Source: Algoriphagus chordae (GTDB lineage Bacteria > Bacteroidota > Bacteroidia > Cytophagales > Cyclobacteriaceae). From it: a DNA stretch of 64,000 nt. A model generated the notes under the pieces. It had not been told where the DNA came from, made no database searches, and saw nothing but the letters and a program-made list of their open reading frames with translations. The translations under genes were made by a program, and so were the position numbers. Position 1 is the stretch's first letter, and each line of letters starts with the position of its first letter. The stretch lies in assembly GCF_003254055.1 (NCBI RefSeq), contig NZ_QKZT01000009.1:1-64000 (forward strand). The letters are read 5' to 3'. Shown here in pieces: positions 16,198-25,684 of the stretch.

Positions 16198-17379
16198 ATG
16201 AAAAGCACTATTTTTAATATTATTGGCAGAGGATTGATTGGCATGATAGCTCTTTCAGTCTTTTCGAAGCCAGCTCTTAGCCAAAATCAACATAAGTCCG
16301 ATTTTAAAAAAACTGTAATCACGCGTGACTTTCTTTCCGAAGGAGTAGCAGTCGCTGACTTGAATAAGGATGGTCAGATGGATATCGTTGCAGGATATTT
16401 TTGGTTTGAAGCTCCCCATTGGACAAGACATGAGATCTCGCCTTCTAGGGCATTTAAACCTAGAGAGGAATACTCAAATTCCTTCCTGAATTTAGGAATG
16501 GATGTCAATTTGGATGGCTGGGATGATGTAGTGATTATTGACTATCCCGGAACACCAGCCTATTGGTTTGAAAACCCAAAAACAGAGAGCAGCAATTGGC
16601 AGAAGCATATCATAGCCGATTCCGTTGGGATATCTATTGAATCACCGGCATTTGTCGATATCGATGGAGATGGAAGATTGGACATCCTATGCGGAGACTA
16701 CGCTACCAGGCAGATCATCTGGCTTCAAGCTCCTACCCAACCAGGAGAAACGGAATGGAAACGCTTTGCTCTTTCTGAGGAAAATGTCCCGGGAACAGAC
16801 CGCTTTTCACATGGTCTCGGTTATGGAGACATCAATGGCGACAAAATCAATGATGTAGTAATCGCGGAAGGTTGGTTTGAAGGTAAAGCAGATCAGAAAT
16901 CCGCCGACTGGATTTTCCATCCTGTCCTTATTTCCGAACCAGCTTCGCATATGCAGGTATTGGATGTAAATGGTGATATGAAAAATGACGTGGTTTCTGC
17001 CTCAGCTCATTCTATGGGCGTGTGGTGGCAGGAGCAACTAAATGATTCTACTTTCAAAACCCACCTGATCACCAATCTGACTTCACAAACCCATGCTACG
17101 ATAATGGCTGATCTAAATGGTGATGGTGATCTGGAAATGATTTCTGGCAAAAGATACTTGGCACATAACGGTAATGATGCTGGGGATGATGATACGCCCT
17201 ATTTGTTCTATATAGAATTCACGCCAATGATAGGGCCATTTTTCCGCGAGCACATTATAGACAATGACTCAGGAGCGGGGCTAAATATCGCGATAGAAGA
17301 CATGAATAAGGATGGCAAACCTGACATCATCATCGCAAATAAGAATGGGGTTTTCCTCTTCGAAAATCAAATAAAATAG
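16198..17379 (+). CDS. Exported FG-GAP/VCBS seven-bladed propeller protein
   Basis: A 393-residue protein with an N-terminal signal region (GLIGMIALSVFSKPALSQ). It has seven FG-GAP/VCBS-like repeats, each with a Ca-binding D-x-D/N-x-D-G loop: ADLNKDGQMD, DVNLDGWDD, DIDGDGRLD, DINGDKIND, DVNGDMKND, DLNGDGDLE and DMNKDGKPD. That count fits a complete seven-bladed propeller. Such proteins are common beside cytochrome c / dehydrogenase lipoproteins in Bacteroidota and Planctomycetota, as here. The binding partner is unknown. Confidence 0.88.
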   Translation: MKSTIFNIIGRGLIGMIALSVFSKPALSQNQHKSDFKKTVITRDFLSEGVAVADLNKDGQMDIVAGYFWFEAPHWTRHEISPSRAFKPREEYSNSFLNLGMDVNLDGWDDVVIIDYPGTPAYWFENPKTESSNWQKHIIADSVGISIESPAFVDIDGDGRLDILCGDYATRQIIWLQAPTQPGETEWKRFALSEENVPGTDRFSHGLGYGDINGDKINDVVIAEGWFEGKADQKSADWIFHPVLISEPASHMQVLDVNGDMKNDVVSASAHSMGVWWQEQLNDSTFKTHLITNLTSQTHATIMADLNGDGDLEMISGKRYLAHNGNDAGDDDTPYLFYIEFTPMIGPFFREHIIDNDSGAGLNIAIEDMNKDGKPDIIIANKNGVFLFENQIK

Positions 17380-17418
17380 AACCCTTACCTTTTTCAACAC
17401 ACCTCATACCTAGCTCCT

Positions 17419-18660
17419 ATGAAGTCTACTTTCAACCCAAAGCTCCTTCTCAAAACATGGATCGCTTTTTACATTGTAGTCTATTCGTTCCCATCTCCTT
17501 TCCACTATATTCCTTATCTCAATGAATTGGTTCTGAAATATTTCGTGGCGATTAGAGATGAATTCACCATTCTGATCGGAAAAAAATTATTAGGTCAAAC
17601 TGACTTTGAAAAGCCACAAATGAATGGCAGTGGAGACACCTCATATAATTATGTAGAACTGTTGAGTTTTCCCATAATTGCTCTTATTCTAACTATTTTA
17701 GTCCTAGTCATTTTTAGAAAAAAACCTTGGGTCACTAAACTCTTTTCTTGGTCACTGATTTATGCCAGGTATTATGTAGGATTGATTTTGATATCCTATG
17801 GAGTATCCAAATTTATGATTGGACAGTTCCCTAGCCCTGGGATTTATTCCTTGGAGCAAACTTTCGGAGAATCTTCTCCGATGGGATTGGCATGGCGGTT
17901 CTTTGGTTATTCGGATACCTATAAGATTTTCATGGGACTTTCAGAGGTTACAGCAGGTTTACTATTGCTATTTCGAAGAACAACTGTGCTTGGCGCAATG
18001 ATGGCAATCGCCGTCACTACGAATATTGTGCTGGTGAATTTCAGCTTTGATGTGCCTGTGAAACTCATGTCCTCACACCTGCTATTCTTTTCCATCCTGA
18101 TTCTTTTGCCTTCGGCTAAAGTATTGATGGACTTTTTTATCTTCCAAAAACCCACAAGACTTCTCACTCCTGGAATTAACTGGAAAACAAAAACACAACG
18201 TAAGTTATGGCTCGCAGGAAAGTTATTCTTCGCTGGTTTGTTACCAATTCTAATGATAACTGGGCATTTTATGTCGCAATCTTTTATGAGGAAAAAGGCA
18301 AATGAATGGGAAGGAGCTTACACTTTTTCCCAAAACAATTTTCCCGATAGCACAGGAGTATACTGGACAAATATCATGATCGACCAAAATCGTTTGGATG
18401 TAAAAACCTCAGGTAAAAATTCTCACTACTATACCATAGAGGACGTGAATGAAAAAGGGGAAATATTCTTTGTGCGCAGGGGCAAACAAGAAGATCCTTA
18501 CCTCCTTAAGATCCATAAGAATCCTGAAGGTGAATATCAATTGCTGGTAACCATGGGTGACACGAAAATGGATATCACCACTACCAGAAAGCTGAAATCA
18601 GACTACTTACTGATGCAGCGCGGCTTTAATTGGGTAAATGAATATCCGTTTAATCGTTAA
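17419..18660 (+). CDS. DoxX-like integral membrane protein with C-terminal soluble domain
   Basis: A 413-residue protein. About eight membrane segments occupy residues 10-285, including a DoxX-like core (LIYARYYVGLILISYGVSKF, then GLSEVTAGLLLLF). The last ~125 residues form a soluble beta-rich domain (ANEWEGAYTFSQNNF, DITTTRKLKSDYLL). DoxX-like proteins have been linked to redox or thiol balance in the membrane. No catalytic residues can be named. It lies 39 bp after the FG-GAP gene, so cotranscription is likely. Confidence 0.75.
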   Translation: MKSTFNPKLLLKTWIAFYIVVYSFPSPFHYIPYLNELVLKYFVAIRDEFTILIGKKLLGQTDFEKPQMNGSGDTSYNYVELLSFPIIALILTILVLVIFRKKPWVTKLFSWSLIYARYYVGLILISYGVSKFMIGQFPSPGIYSLEQTFGESSPMGLAWRFFGYSDTYKIFMGLSEVTAGLLLLFRRTTVLGAMMAIAVTTNIVLVNFSFDVPVKLMSSHLLFFSILILLPSAKVLMDFFIFQKPTRLLTPGINWKTKTQRKLWLAGKLFFAGLLPILMITGHFMSQSFMRKKANEWEGAYTFSQNNFPDSTGVYWTNIMIDQNRLDVKTSGKNSHYYTIEDVNEKGEIFFVRRGKQEDPYLLKIHKNPEGEYQLLVTMGDTKMDITTTRKLKSDYLLMQRGFNWVNEYPFNR

Positions 18661-18784
18661 GAATCTTTATGCCAATATCCATTGTGGACTAAAGTCAAAT
18701 CGACTTTCTTCCACCATTTATCAATGAATTATTCCTATGAACAAAGGAATAGCCAAAAACATGCTCCTAAAAAAGAGAATCTGA

Positions 18785-18792
18785 TATATTTG
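18785..18792 (+). promoter_or_regulatory. -7 promoter box of the cytochrome c lipoprotein gene
   Basis: TATATTTG matches TAnnTTTG exactly, 52 bp before the start codon. No clear -33 TTG was found, so this is a candidate only. Confidence 0.4.
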
Positions 18793-18843
18793 GAGGCGCA
18801 AACTGCGACCCTAACAAAGTAAACCTATAATTTCATTTTTAGC

Positions 18844-21507
18844 ATGTCTAAAATATCACTCCCAATATTAGCCTTAGTTGGTTCTTTTCTGGCGGTTGGA
18901 TGCTCAAGTCCCGACAACAGAAAAGCCGATTTAGAAGAGCTAACAAATTACTATCCTCAGTACCCTCTAGACACTGCCAAGCATGGTGCTGACAGTACAG
19001 AGCTTATCATGACCAATTTTGCCGGACCGGACATCGTTCCTAGTCCAGCAGCATTGGCAGTTTCTCCCAACGGAAATGTATTCGTAGGAGTTGATATGAT
19101 GGGTTCTCTAGGTAAGGAGCCTGGAAAAGGAGCAATTGTCCGACTAGTAGATAGTAATAATGACGGGGAGTTGGATTCTCATACCGAGTTTGTCAAAGTG
19201 GATAATCCACGTGGCATCATCGCCGTGAGAGACCAGGTTTATGTGCTACACACTCAATTTTCGGATGAAACAGGCGTAGCAGAAGGAATGAATTTGGTAG
19301 TTTATGAAGATAAGGATAACGACGGTGTCGCTGATGGCCCTGCCAAAATGTTGATCGAAGGAATTTCCTCTCCAGAGTCTATCCGCTCTCGTGGTACCGA
19401 TCACTCTACTAATGGTATACGAATGGGTATCGATGGCTGGATCTATATTGCTGTAGGTGATTTTGGATTCCCAGATGCTGTGGATAGAGACGGTACGCAT
19501 ATGACCATGCTAGGTGGCGGTATTGTCCGTGTTCGCCCTGATGGCACCGAAATGGAAGAGTATATCCATGGAACAAGAAACATCTATGATGTGGCTATTG
19601 ATCCATTTATGAATATTTATACCCGTGGCAATACCAATGATGGTGGTGGCTGGAACATTCGTTTCATTCATTATACACAATCTGGGGAGTACGGTTATCC
19701 AAATTATTTCAAAAACTTCACCGAAGAAATCATCCCAGCTCTAGTAGATGTGGGAGGAGGATCCGGTACCGGTAGTTACTTCATGGATGATGACCGCTGG
19801 CCAGCCAAATACAATCATGTGCCAATGATGGCAGATTGGGGCAGAAGCCAGTTATACATCCATCGTGTCACTATGGACGGCCCTGGCTTTACGCAGCAGG
19901 ACGAGGAATTCATCAAACTTCCACAGATCTCAGATCTAGATGTGGATGGCTCTGGTCGTATGTTTCTTGCTGCTTGGGATGGCGCTGGATATTTTGGTAG
20001 TGAAGAAAAAGGCTACGTAGTTCGCGTAGTTCCTAAGGACTGGACTTACGAAGCTTTCCCTGACTTGAAAACTGCAACTGTTGAAGAATTGACAGCCTTG
20101 CTAAAAGCTAATAATTCAGTTTCGCGTTTCCACGCACAACGAGAATTACTTACCCGCTTCCCGGACGAAGCTGGGGCAGCAGCTCTTTCTGTGGCAACTG
20201 ACAAAACATTATCATTAGAAGCAAGAGTAGCTGGTATTTATACCTATGCACAGGCTACCTGCGAAAGCGGTAATGGTGAATTGGTAAAATTGAGCCAGGA
20301 GGAAAAAATCAGAGAATTTGCATTACGCGCTTTAGCAGATCGCAAAACCTGTCTTCAGGGAGTTCCTCTTGATCCATTTATCGAAGGTGTGACTGATCCC
20401 AATGATAGGGTTAAATCTGCAGCGATTGTGGCTTTGGGAAGAATCGGAAATCCAGAAGCAGCTGAAGAGTTATTAAAAGTTAGCGTTCCTAATTCTTTCA
20501 AGCAGCCAGAAAAAGGCACTGAAGGACCACATGCTACCCCTAATTCCGCTATCATTCTTCCACACATAGCTGTGAAATCTTTGGTTTCATTGAATGCAGT
20601 AGATGCTGCAGTGGATGCTATTGGTACTGATAACTCAAAAATCGCCCTTTGGACTTTGCGCTACATGCATGATGCAAAAGCTGTAGATGGATTGATCAAA
20701 GCTTATGGCGCCACGGATAACATGAAGTTGAAAGCAGAGATCTTGGGTACACTTTCTAGGTTGTACAAGAAGGAAGCTCCTTATGACGGTTCATGGTGGT
20801 GGGGAACTCGCCCAGACACGCATGGCCCTTATTACAAAGCCATCACTTGGGAATCTTCTGACAAGATCAAAGACTTCTTGGTAGGTGAGCGTAATGCGCA
20901 AGATGACCCTACGAAAAGACAATTCTTCGCTGAGCTTAACGAGCGAAATAGAATGGATATCGAGGAATTTGGTGAAGAACAATCCAACTTGGTAATCCAA
21001 GAAACTGAAGTTGATTTGGAGAAAATCAAGAGCAAAAAAGGGCAGGTTGGTGCTTCCTCTATCGAAGATGTGATGATCGCAGTGCAAGATCTCAAAGGAG
21101 ATCCGATCAAAGGAAAAGCGCTTTTCACTAGCCAAGGTTGTGTGGCTTGTCACAGTATTGAGAAAGGTCAGCCGCTGAAAGGTCCATTTATGGGTCAGAT
21201 CGGCTCGATCATGAACCGTTCCCAGATCACCGAGTCTATCCTGAAGCCAAACGCTTCTATCTCACAGGGATTTGCTTCTGTATTGATTGGCACTAATGAC
21301 GACAAGAGCTATATGGGCTTCGTGACTGCAGAGACTGCCGACGAAGTAGTTCTTCAGGACATCACGGGTACAGCTACCAAACTGGACAAAAGCACGATCA
21401 AAACCCGTAAGATTATGGAAACCTCCATGATGCCTCCAGGCTTGGTTAATTCACTTTCTTATGAAGAACTTGCATCCTTGATTACCTATTTGCAACAGCA
21501 GAAGTAA
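18844..21507 (+). CDS. Membrane-bound dehydrogenase-type lipoprotein: propeller, HEAT repeats and c-type cytochrome
   Basis: An 887-residue protein with lipobox AVGC (Cys21). Residues 50-400 form a beta-propeller of the putative membrane-bound dehydrogenase type (related to PQQ sugar dehydrogenases), with Asp-rich loops (DSNNDGELD, DKDNDGVAD). Residues 410-640 contain HEAT-like helical repeats (DRVKSAAIVALGRIG, NPEAAEELLKVS). The C-terminal ~125 residues are a cytochrome c domain with one haem site CVACH (766-770) and a possible axial Met in MMPPGLVNSLSYEEL. This architecture is known in Planctomycetota and Bacteroidota and is thought to pass electrons from oxidation of an organic substrate. 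The substrate is unknown. The upstream creatininase, FG-GAP and DoxX genes may belong to the same pathway. Confidence 0.87.
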   Translation: MSKISLPILALVGSFLAVGCSSPDNRKADLEELTNYYPQYPLDTAKHGADSTELIMTNFAGPDIVPSPAALAVSPNGNVFVGVDMMGSLGKEPGKGAIVRLVDSNNDGELDSHTEFVKVDNPRGIIAVRDQVYVLHTQFSDETGVAEGMNLVVYEDKDNDGVADGPAKMLIEGISSPESIRSRGTDHSTNGIRMGIDGWIYIAVGDFGFPDAVDRDGTHMTMLGGGIVRVRPDGTEMEEYIHGTRNIYDVAIDPFMNIYTRGNTNDGGGWNIRFIHYTQSGEYGYPNYFKNFTEEIIPALVDVGGGSGTGSYFMDDDRWPAKYNHVPMMADWGRSQLYIHRVTMDGPGFTQQDEEFIKLPQISDLDVDGSGRMFLAAWDGAGYFGSEEKGYVVRVVPKDWTYEAFPDLKTATVEELTALLKANNSVSRFHAQRELLTRFPDEAGAAALSVATDKTLSLEARVAGIYTYAQATCESGNGELVKLSQEEKIREFALRALADRKTCLQGVPLDPFIEGVTDPNDRVKSAAIVALGRIGNPEAAEELLKVSVPNSFKQPEKGTEGPHATPNSAIILPHIAVKSLVSLNAVDAAVDAIGTDNSKIALWTLRYMHDAKAVDGLIKAYGATDNMKLKAEILGTLSRLYKKEAPYDGSWWWGTRPDTHGPYYKAITWESSDKIKDFLVGERNAQDDPTKRQFFAELNERNRMDIEEFGEEQSNLVIQETEVDLEKIKSKKGQVGASSIEDVMIAVQDLKGDPIKGKALFTSQGCVACHSIEKGQPLKGPFMGQIGSIMNRSQITESILKPNASISQGFASVLIGTNDDKSYMGFVTAETADEVVLQDITGTATKLDKSTIKTRKIMETSMMPPGLVNSLSYEELASLITYLQQQK

Positions 21508-21532
21508 GGAGCAACGAGTTTTTCAGCATATC

Positions 21533-21574
21533 AAAACACCTTGGGATTATAGAATCTCAAGGTGTTTTTTTTTT
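21533..21574 (+). terminator. Rho-independent terminator of the cytochrome c lipoprotein gene
   Basis: A 16-bp stem with one mismatch, 21533-21548 / 21553-21568, and a 4-nt loop, followed by ten T including the arm. The 300-bp repeats begin directly after it. Confidence 0.92.
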
Positions 21575-21577
21575 AAT

Positions 21578-22140
21578 TCCGCGGAGGACACGGAGGTTGA
21601 CGCAGAGGCCACAAGCTAAAGTTGTCCTGCTTCTCCAGAAGCTGGACTGAGCTAAAAAATGATCAATCACGATGTTCGAGCTCAGTGTCCTAAGCATTAC
21701 CGTTCCGTAGGAACGATTCGTTTGTAGCATTGTGGCATAAATAAAGATGCCTCGTTCCATAGGAACGTCTCGTGATAAAAGACCACCATTCGTTCCTATG
21801 GAACGATGAAATAAACTTTCGAAAATCAGCTACAAACCAGTTGTCCCGCTGGGACAAAACCTCCTCCATTCCATGATTCCGCGGAGGATACGAAGGTTAA
21901 CGCAGAGGCCACAAGCTAAAGTTGTCCTGCTTCTCAAGAAGCTGGATGAGCTAAAAAATGATCATCAAAGGTGTTCGAGCTCAGTGTCCTAAACATTACC
22001 GTTCCGTAGGAACGATTCGTTTGTAGCATTGTGGCATAAATAAAGATGCCTCGTTCCATAGGAACGTCTCGTGATAAAAGACCACCATTCGTTCCTATGG
22101 AACGATGAATTAAACTTCCCACAATCAGCCACAAACCAAT
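21578..22140. repeat. Two tandem ~300-bp palindrome-rich repeat units
   Basis: Unit 1 (21578-21877) and unit 2 (21878 to about 22138, missing the tail) are near-identical and exactly 300 bp apart. Each runs: head CCGCGGAGGA...ACGCAGAG; a hairpin GCTTCT-CC-AGAAGC; CGTTCCGTAGGAACG; a short spacer; CGTTCCATAGGAACG; CGTTCCTATGGAACG; and, in unit 1 only, TTGTCCCGCTGGGACAA. No coding pattern is evident. The recurring short open frames are by-products of the repeat. The palindrome pairs resemble REP/BIME elements mobilised by Y1-type (RAYT) transposases. No such gene is in this window. Confidence 0.88.
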
Positions 22141-22144
22141 TTCA

Positions 22145-22288
22145 ATGATCAAGGAAGAAGAACTCTGCAGGTTTGCTGAAAACCTTACCAGAAAAATCAT
22201 CAATGCATTACCCAACTTATGGAAATTCATTCTACCAAAGGGGAAGGTTTTCACAGACATAGAGCACCAAAATAGCTTTAAAGTATGA
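22145..22288 (+). CDS. Possible 47-residue protein or gene remnant beside the repeats
   Basis: An ATG-initiated frame of 47 codons beginning exactly where the second repeat unit breaks off. The predicted peptide is amphipathic and basic (MIKEEELCRFAENLTRKI, then NALPNLWKFILPKG). I do not recognise it, and no clear ribosome-binding site precedes it. It could be a remnant of a gene interrupted by the repeats or a chance frame. Confidence 0.22.
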   Translation: MIKEEELCRFAENLTRKIINALPNLWKFILPKGKVFTDIEHQNSFKV

Positions 22289-22365
22289 TGAGGGCGATAT
22301 AATGACTTGGCACAAATCTGGGATAATATAAGTCAAATGATTAACTCACTTAACCAACTATCAAC

Positions 22366-22896
22366 ATGAACATTTCAAATAATTATCAGCTTAGTGTCTC
22401 AGATGCAATATCTTACAAAGTAAAAACTGCAAGGGACGAATCTGTAGGCTCCATTAAAGACATTGTACTTAACACATCCACATTTCAAATTGATTATGTG
22501 GTGCTAAAGGTCGATGAAGGATTTCTAAACCTAGGCTCTAAGCTTCTGGCTTTACCTGCAGAATCCTTTAATTTCCATCCCCACCAGGACGATGTAATCA
22601 TGGTGAAGGAAACGAAAGAAACCTTGGAAAATGCTCCTGGCTTTGACAGTGATCAATGGCCAACTACCCCTCAAGGCGAATTCGTTCATACAGTACGTAG
22701 CTATTACAGTGCAGAAGATCGCAGCTTATACGGAAGATACGATTTGGAAAAAAGAGCATATTACGATGATCAAGATCGTTTCGATGTAGATTCTCAACGT
22801 ATACGGGACGAGAGATATGGTGATGGTTTCTTAGAAGCAGATCACCGTGGCGATAGGCAGTCCGACATTCGTAGAGGCGGTAACCCACTATTATAA
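22366..22896 (+). CDS. PRC-barrel domain protein
   Basis: A 176-residue protein. Residues 10-80 form a PRC-barrel (SYKVKTARDESVGSIKDIVL, FQIDYVVLKVDEGFLNLG, KLLALPAESFNF). The tail is hydrophilic with many Tyr, Arg and Asp (YSAEDRSLYGRYDLEKRAYY). PRC-barrels occur in photosynthetic reaction centre H subunits, RimM and many stress-related soluble proteins. This length and tail match the stress-type group, but the role is unknown. The gene sits between two blocks of the same repeat family and has its own terminator. Confidence 0.87.
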   Translation: MNISNNYQLSVSDAISYKVKTARDESVGSIKDIVLNTSTFQIDYVVLKVDEGFLNLGSKLLALPAESFNFHPHQDDVIMVKETKETLENAPGFDSDQWPTTPQGEFVHTVRSYYSAEDRSLYGRYDLEKRAYYDDQDRFDVDSQRIRDERYGDGFLEADHRGDRQSDIRRGGNPLL

Positions 22897-22918
22897 GATC
22901 AAACCAACAAAAACCATC

Positions 22919-22949
22919 AAGGCTAATCCGACAGGGGTTAGCCTTTTTT
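22919..22949 (+). terminator. Rho-independent terminator of the PRC-barrel gene
   Basis: An 11-bp stem AAGGCTAATCC (22919-22929) / GGGTTAGCCTT (22935-22945) with one G-T pair and a T-run. Confidence 0.9.
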
Positions 22950-23042
22950 GTTAGAATTAGGTCTTTTGAATTCTGCTAAAGAACAGTTGCCCTATCACCT
23001 CACAGGTGCGAAATCCGGGGAGTCCTACGCTAGACCAATAGA

Positions 23043-25390
23043 ATTTTCGGTCCGTAGGAACGATTCGTTTGTAGCATTGTGGAATAAATAAAGATGCCTC
23101 GTTCCATAGGAACGTCTCATGATAAAAGACCAGCATTCGTTCCTTCGGAACGAGGAAACATTCTTCTATGATTATTAGCTACAGACCAGTTGTCCCGCTG
23201 GGACAAATCTTTATCAATTCTAGGTTTTTTTAATACCACAGAGGACATGGAGGTTAACGCAGAGGCCACAAGCTAGAGTTGTCCTGCTTCTCCAGAAGCT
23301 GGACGGTGCTAAAAAATGATCAATCAACGGTGTTCGAGTTCAGTGTCCTAAGAATTACCGTTCCGTAGGAACGATTCGTTTGTAGCATTGTGGAATAAAT
23401 AAAGATGCCTCGTTCCATAGGAACGTCTCATGATAAAAGCCACCATCCGTTCCTTCGGAACGAGGAAACATTCTTCTATAATTATTCGCTACAGACAAGT
23501 TGTCCCGCTAGGACAAAACCTTCTCTATTCCAAGGTTTTTTTGATACCACAGAGGACACGGAGGTTAACGCAGAAGGCCACAAGCTAGAGTTGTCCTGCT
23601 TCTCCAGAAGCTGGACGGTGCTAAAAAATGATCAATCAACGATGTTCGAGCTCAGTATCCTAAGCATTTCCGTTCAGTAGATATGATTCGTTTGTAGCAC
23701 TGTGGCATAAATAAAGATGCCTCGTTCCATAGGAAAGTCTCGTGATAAAAGACCACCATTCGTTCCTATGGAACGATGAAATAAACTTTCGAAAATCATC
23801 TATAAACCAGTTGTCCCGCTGGGACAAAACCTCCTCTATTCCATGATTTTATTTAATACCGCGGAGGACATAGAGGTTGACACAGAGGCCACAAGCTAGA
23901 GTTATCCTGCTTCTCCAGAAGCTGGACGGTGCTAATGAATGATCAATCAAAGGTGTTCGAGCTCAGTATCCTAAGCATTTCCGTTCCGAAGGAACGATTC
24001 GTTTGTAGGATTGTGGAATAAATAAAGATGCCTCGTTCCATAAGAACGTCTCGTCATAATAGGTCACCATTCGTTCCTACAGAACGAGGAAACATTCTTC
24101 TACGATAATCAGCTACAGACCAGTTGTCCCGCTGGGACAAAACCTTCTCTATTCCAAGGTTTTTTTAATACCACAGAGGACACGGAGGTTAACGCAGAGG
24201 CCACAAACTAGAGTTGTCCTGCTTCTCCAGAAGCTGGACGGTGCTAAAAAATGATCAATCATTGGTGTTCGAGCTCAGTATCCTAAGCATTTTCGGTCCG
24301 TAGGAACGATTCGTTTGTAGCATTGTGGAATTAATAAAGATGCCTCGTTCCATAGGAACGTCTCGTGATAATAGGCCACCATCCATTCCTACGGAACGAG
24401 GAAACAATCTTCTACGATAATCAGCTTCATACCAGTTGTCCCGCTGGGACAAAACCTTCTCTATTCCAAGGTTTTTTTAATACCGCGGAGGACAGGAAGG
24501 TTAACGCAGAAGCCACAAGCTAAAGTTGTCCTGCTTCTCCAGAAGCTGGACGGTGCTGAAAAATGATCAATCAAAGGTGTTGAGCTCAGTGTCCTAAGAA
24601 TTACCGTTCCATAGGAACGATTCGTATGTAAAATGATGGAATAAATAAAGATGCCTCGTTCCATAGGAACGTCTCATGATAAAAAGCCATCATCTGTTCC
24701 CTCGGAACGAGGAAACATTCTTCTACGATAATCAGCTTCATACCAGTTGTCCCGCTGGGACAAATCTTTATCTATTCCTAGGTTTTTTTAATACCACAGA
24801 GGACACGGAGGTTAACGCAGAGGCCACAAGCTAGAGTTGTCCTGCTTCTCCAGAAGCTGGACGGTGCTAAAAAATGATCAATCAACGGTGTTCGAGCTCA
24901 GTATCCTAAGCATTTTCGGTCCGTAGGAACGATTCGTTTGTAGCATTGTGGAATAAATAAAGAGGCCTCGTTCCATAAGAACGTCTCGTCATAATAGGTC
25001 ACCATTCGTTCCTACGGAACGAGGAAACATTCTTCTATGATTATTAGCTACAGACCAGTTGTCCCGCTAGGACAAATCTTTATCTATTCCTAGGTTTTTT
25101 TAATACCACAGAGGACACGGAGGTTAACGCAGGAGGCCACAAGCTAGAGTTGTCCTGCTTCTCCAGAAGCTGGACGGTGCTAAAAAATGATCAATCAACG
25201 GTGTTCGAGTTCAGTGTCCTAAACATTACCGTTCCGTAGGAACGATTCGTTTGTAGCATTGTGGAATAAATAAAGATGCCACGTTCCATAAGAACGTCTC
25301 ATGATAAAAGACCAGCATTCGTTCCTTCGGAACGAGGAAACATTCTTCTATGATTATTACCTACAGACCAGTTGTCCCGCTGGGACAAAA
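23043..25390. repeat. Tandem array of 312-bp palindrome-rich units
   Basis: A partial unit (23043-23230) is followed by units starting at about 23231, 23543, 23855, 24167, 24479, 24789 and 25101. The period is 312 bp in five of six steps and 310 in one. The last unit ends after the TTGTCCCGCTGGGACAA hairpin at about 25390. Each unit has the head CCRCRGAGGACAC..., GCTTCT-CC-AGAAGC, paired CGTTCC-N3-GGAACG palindromes around ATTCGTTTGTAGCATTGTGG, a third CGTTCC-N3-GGAACG and the TTGTCCC hairpin. Copies differ by scattered substitutions, many of them disturbing one arm of a palindrome (for example CATAAGAACG). There are no genes inside. It is not a CRISPR, because there are no short unique spacers. 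Confidence 0.92.
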
Positions 25391-25644
25391 CTTCAAATGT
25401 GTTAAAGAAGGGTTCCGTAAAGTTTAGGCGATGAACCTTTAAAGGGAAGCCCTGGCGTATTTCTTTGAGACTTTGCGCCTGGCGGGAGAAACAATAATCA
25501 ATGACCAATTTTCAAATTCAATGACCAAGGCAAAAAACCTTTTTCGTTGCGTCGTAGCGAGCCAATTCCCACCGCATCCCCTGCCTTAGTGATTATGTTT
25601 TCATGAATTCTTACAAACGGGACAGTTCATACCACTCGATTTTT

Positions 25645-25652
25645 TATTTTTG
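25645..25652 (+). promoter_or_regulatory. -7 promoter box of the phosphodiesterase gene
   Basis: TATTTTTG matches TAnnTTTG and lies 33 bp before the start codon. The rest of the gap 25391-25684 holds only degenerate repeat-like sequence and no gene. Confidence 0.45.
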
Positions 25653-25684
25653 AAAAGCTAGTTATCATACTAAACCCCTACATA

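Noticed and set aside
23405..23680. 91-codon frame and several 65-69-codon frames in the repeat array
   Set aside because: They start or end at repeat boundaries and give the same peptide pieces (MERGIFIYATMLQTNRSYG-like) from copy to copy, so they are by-products of the repeat sequence.
23043..25390. CRISPR array
   Set aside because: The whole 312-bp unit is repeated, there are no short repeats with unique spacers, and no cas gene is visible.
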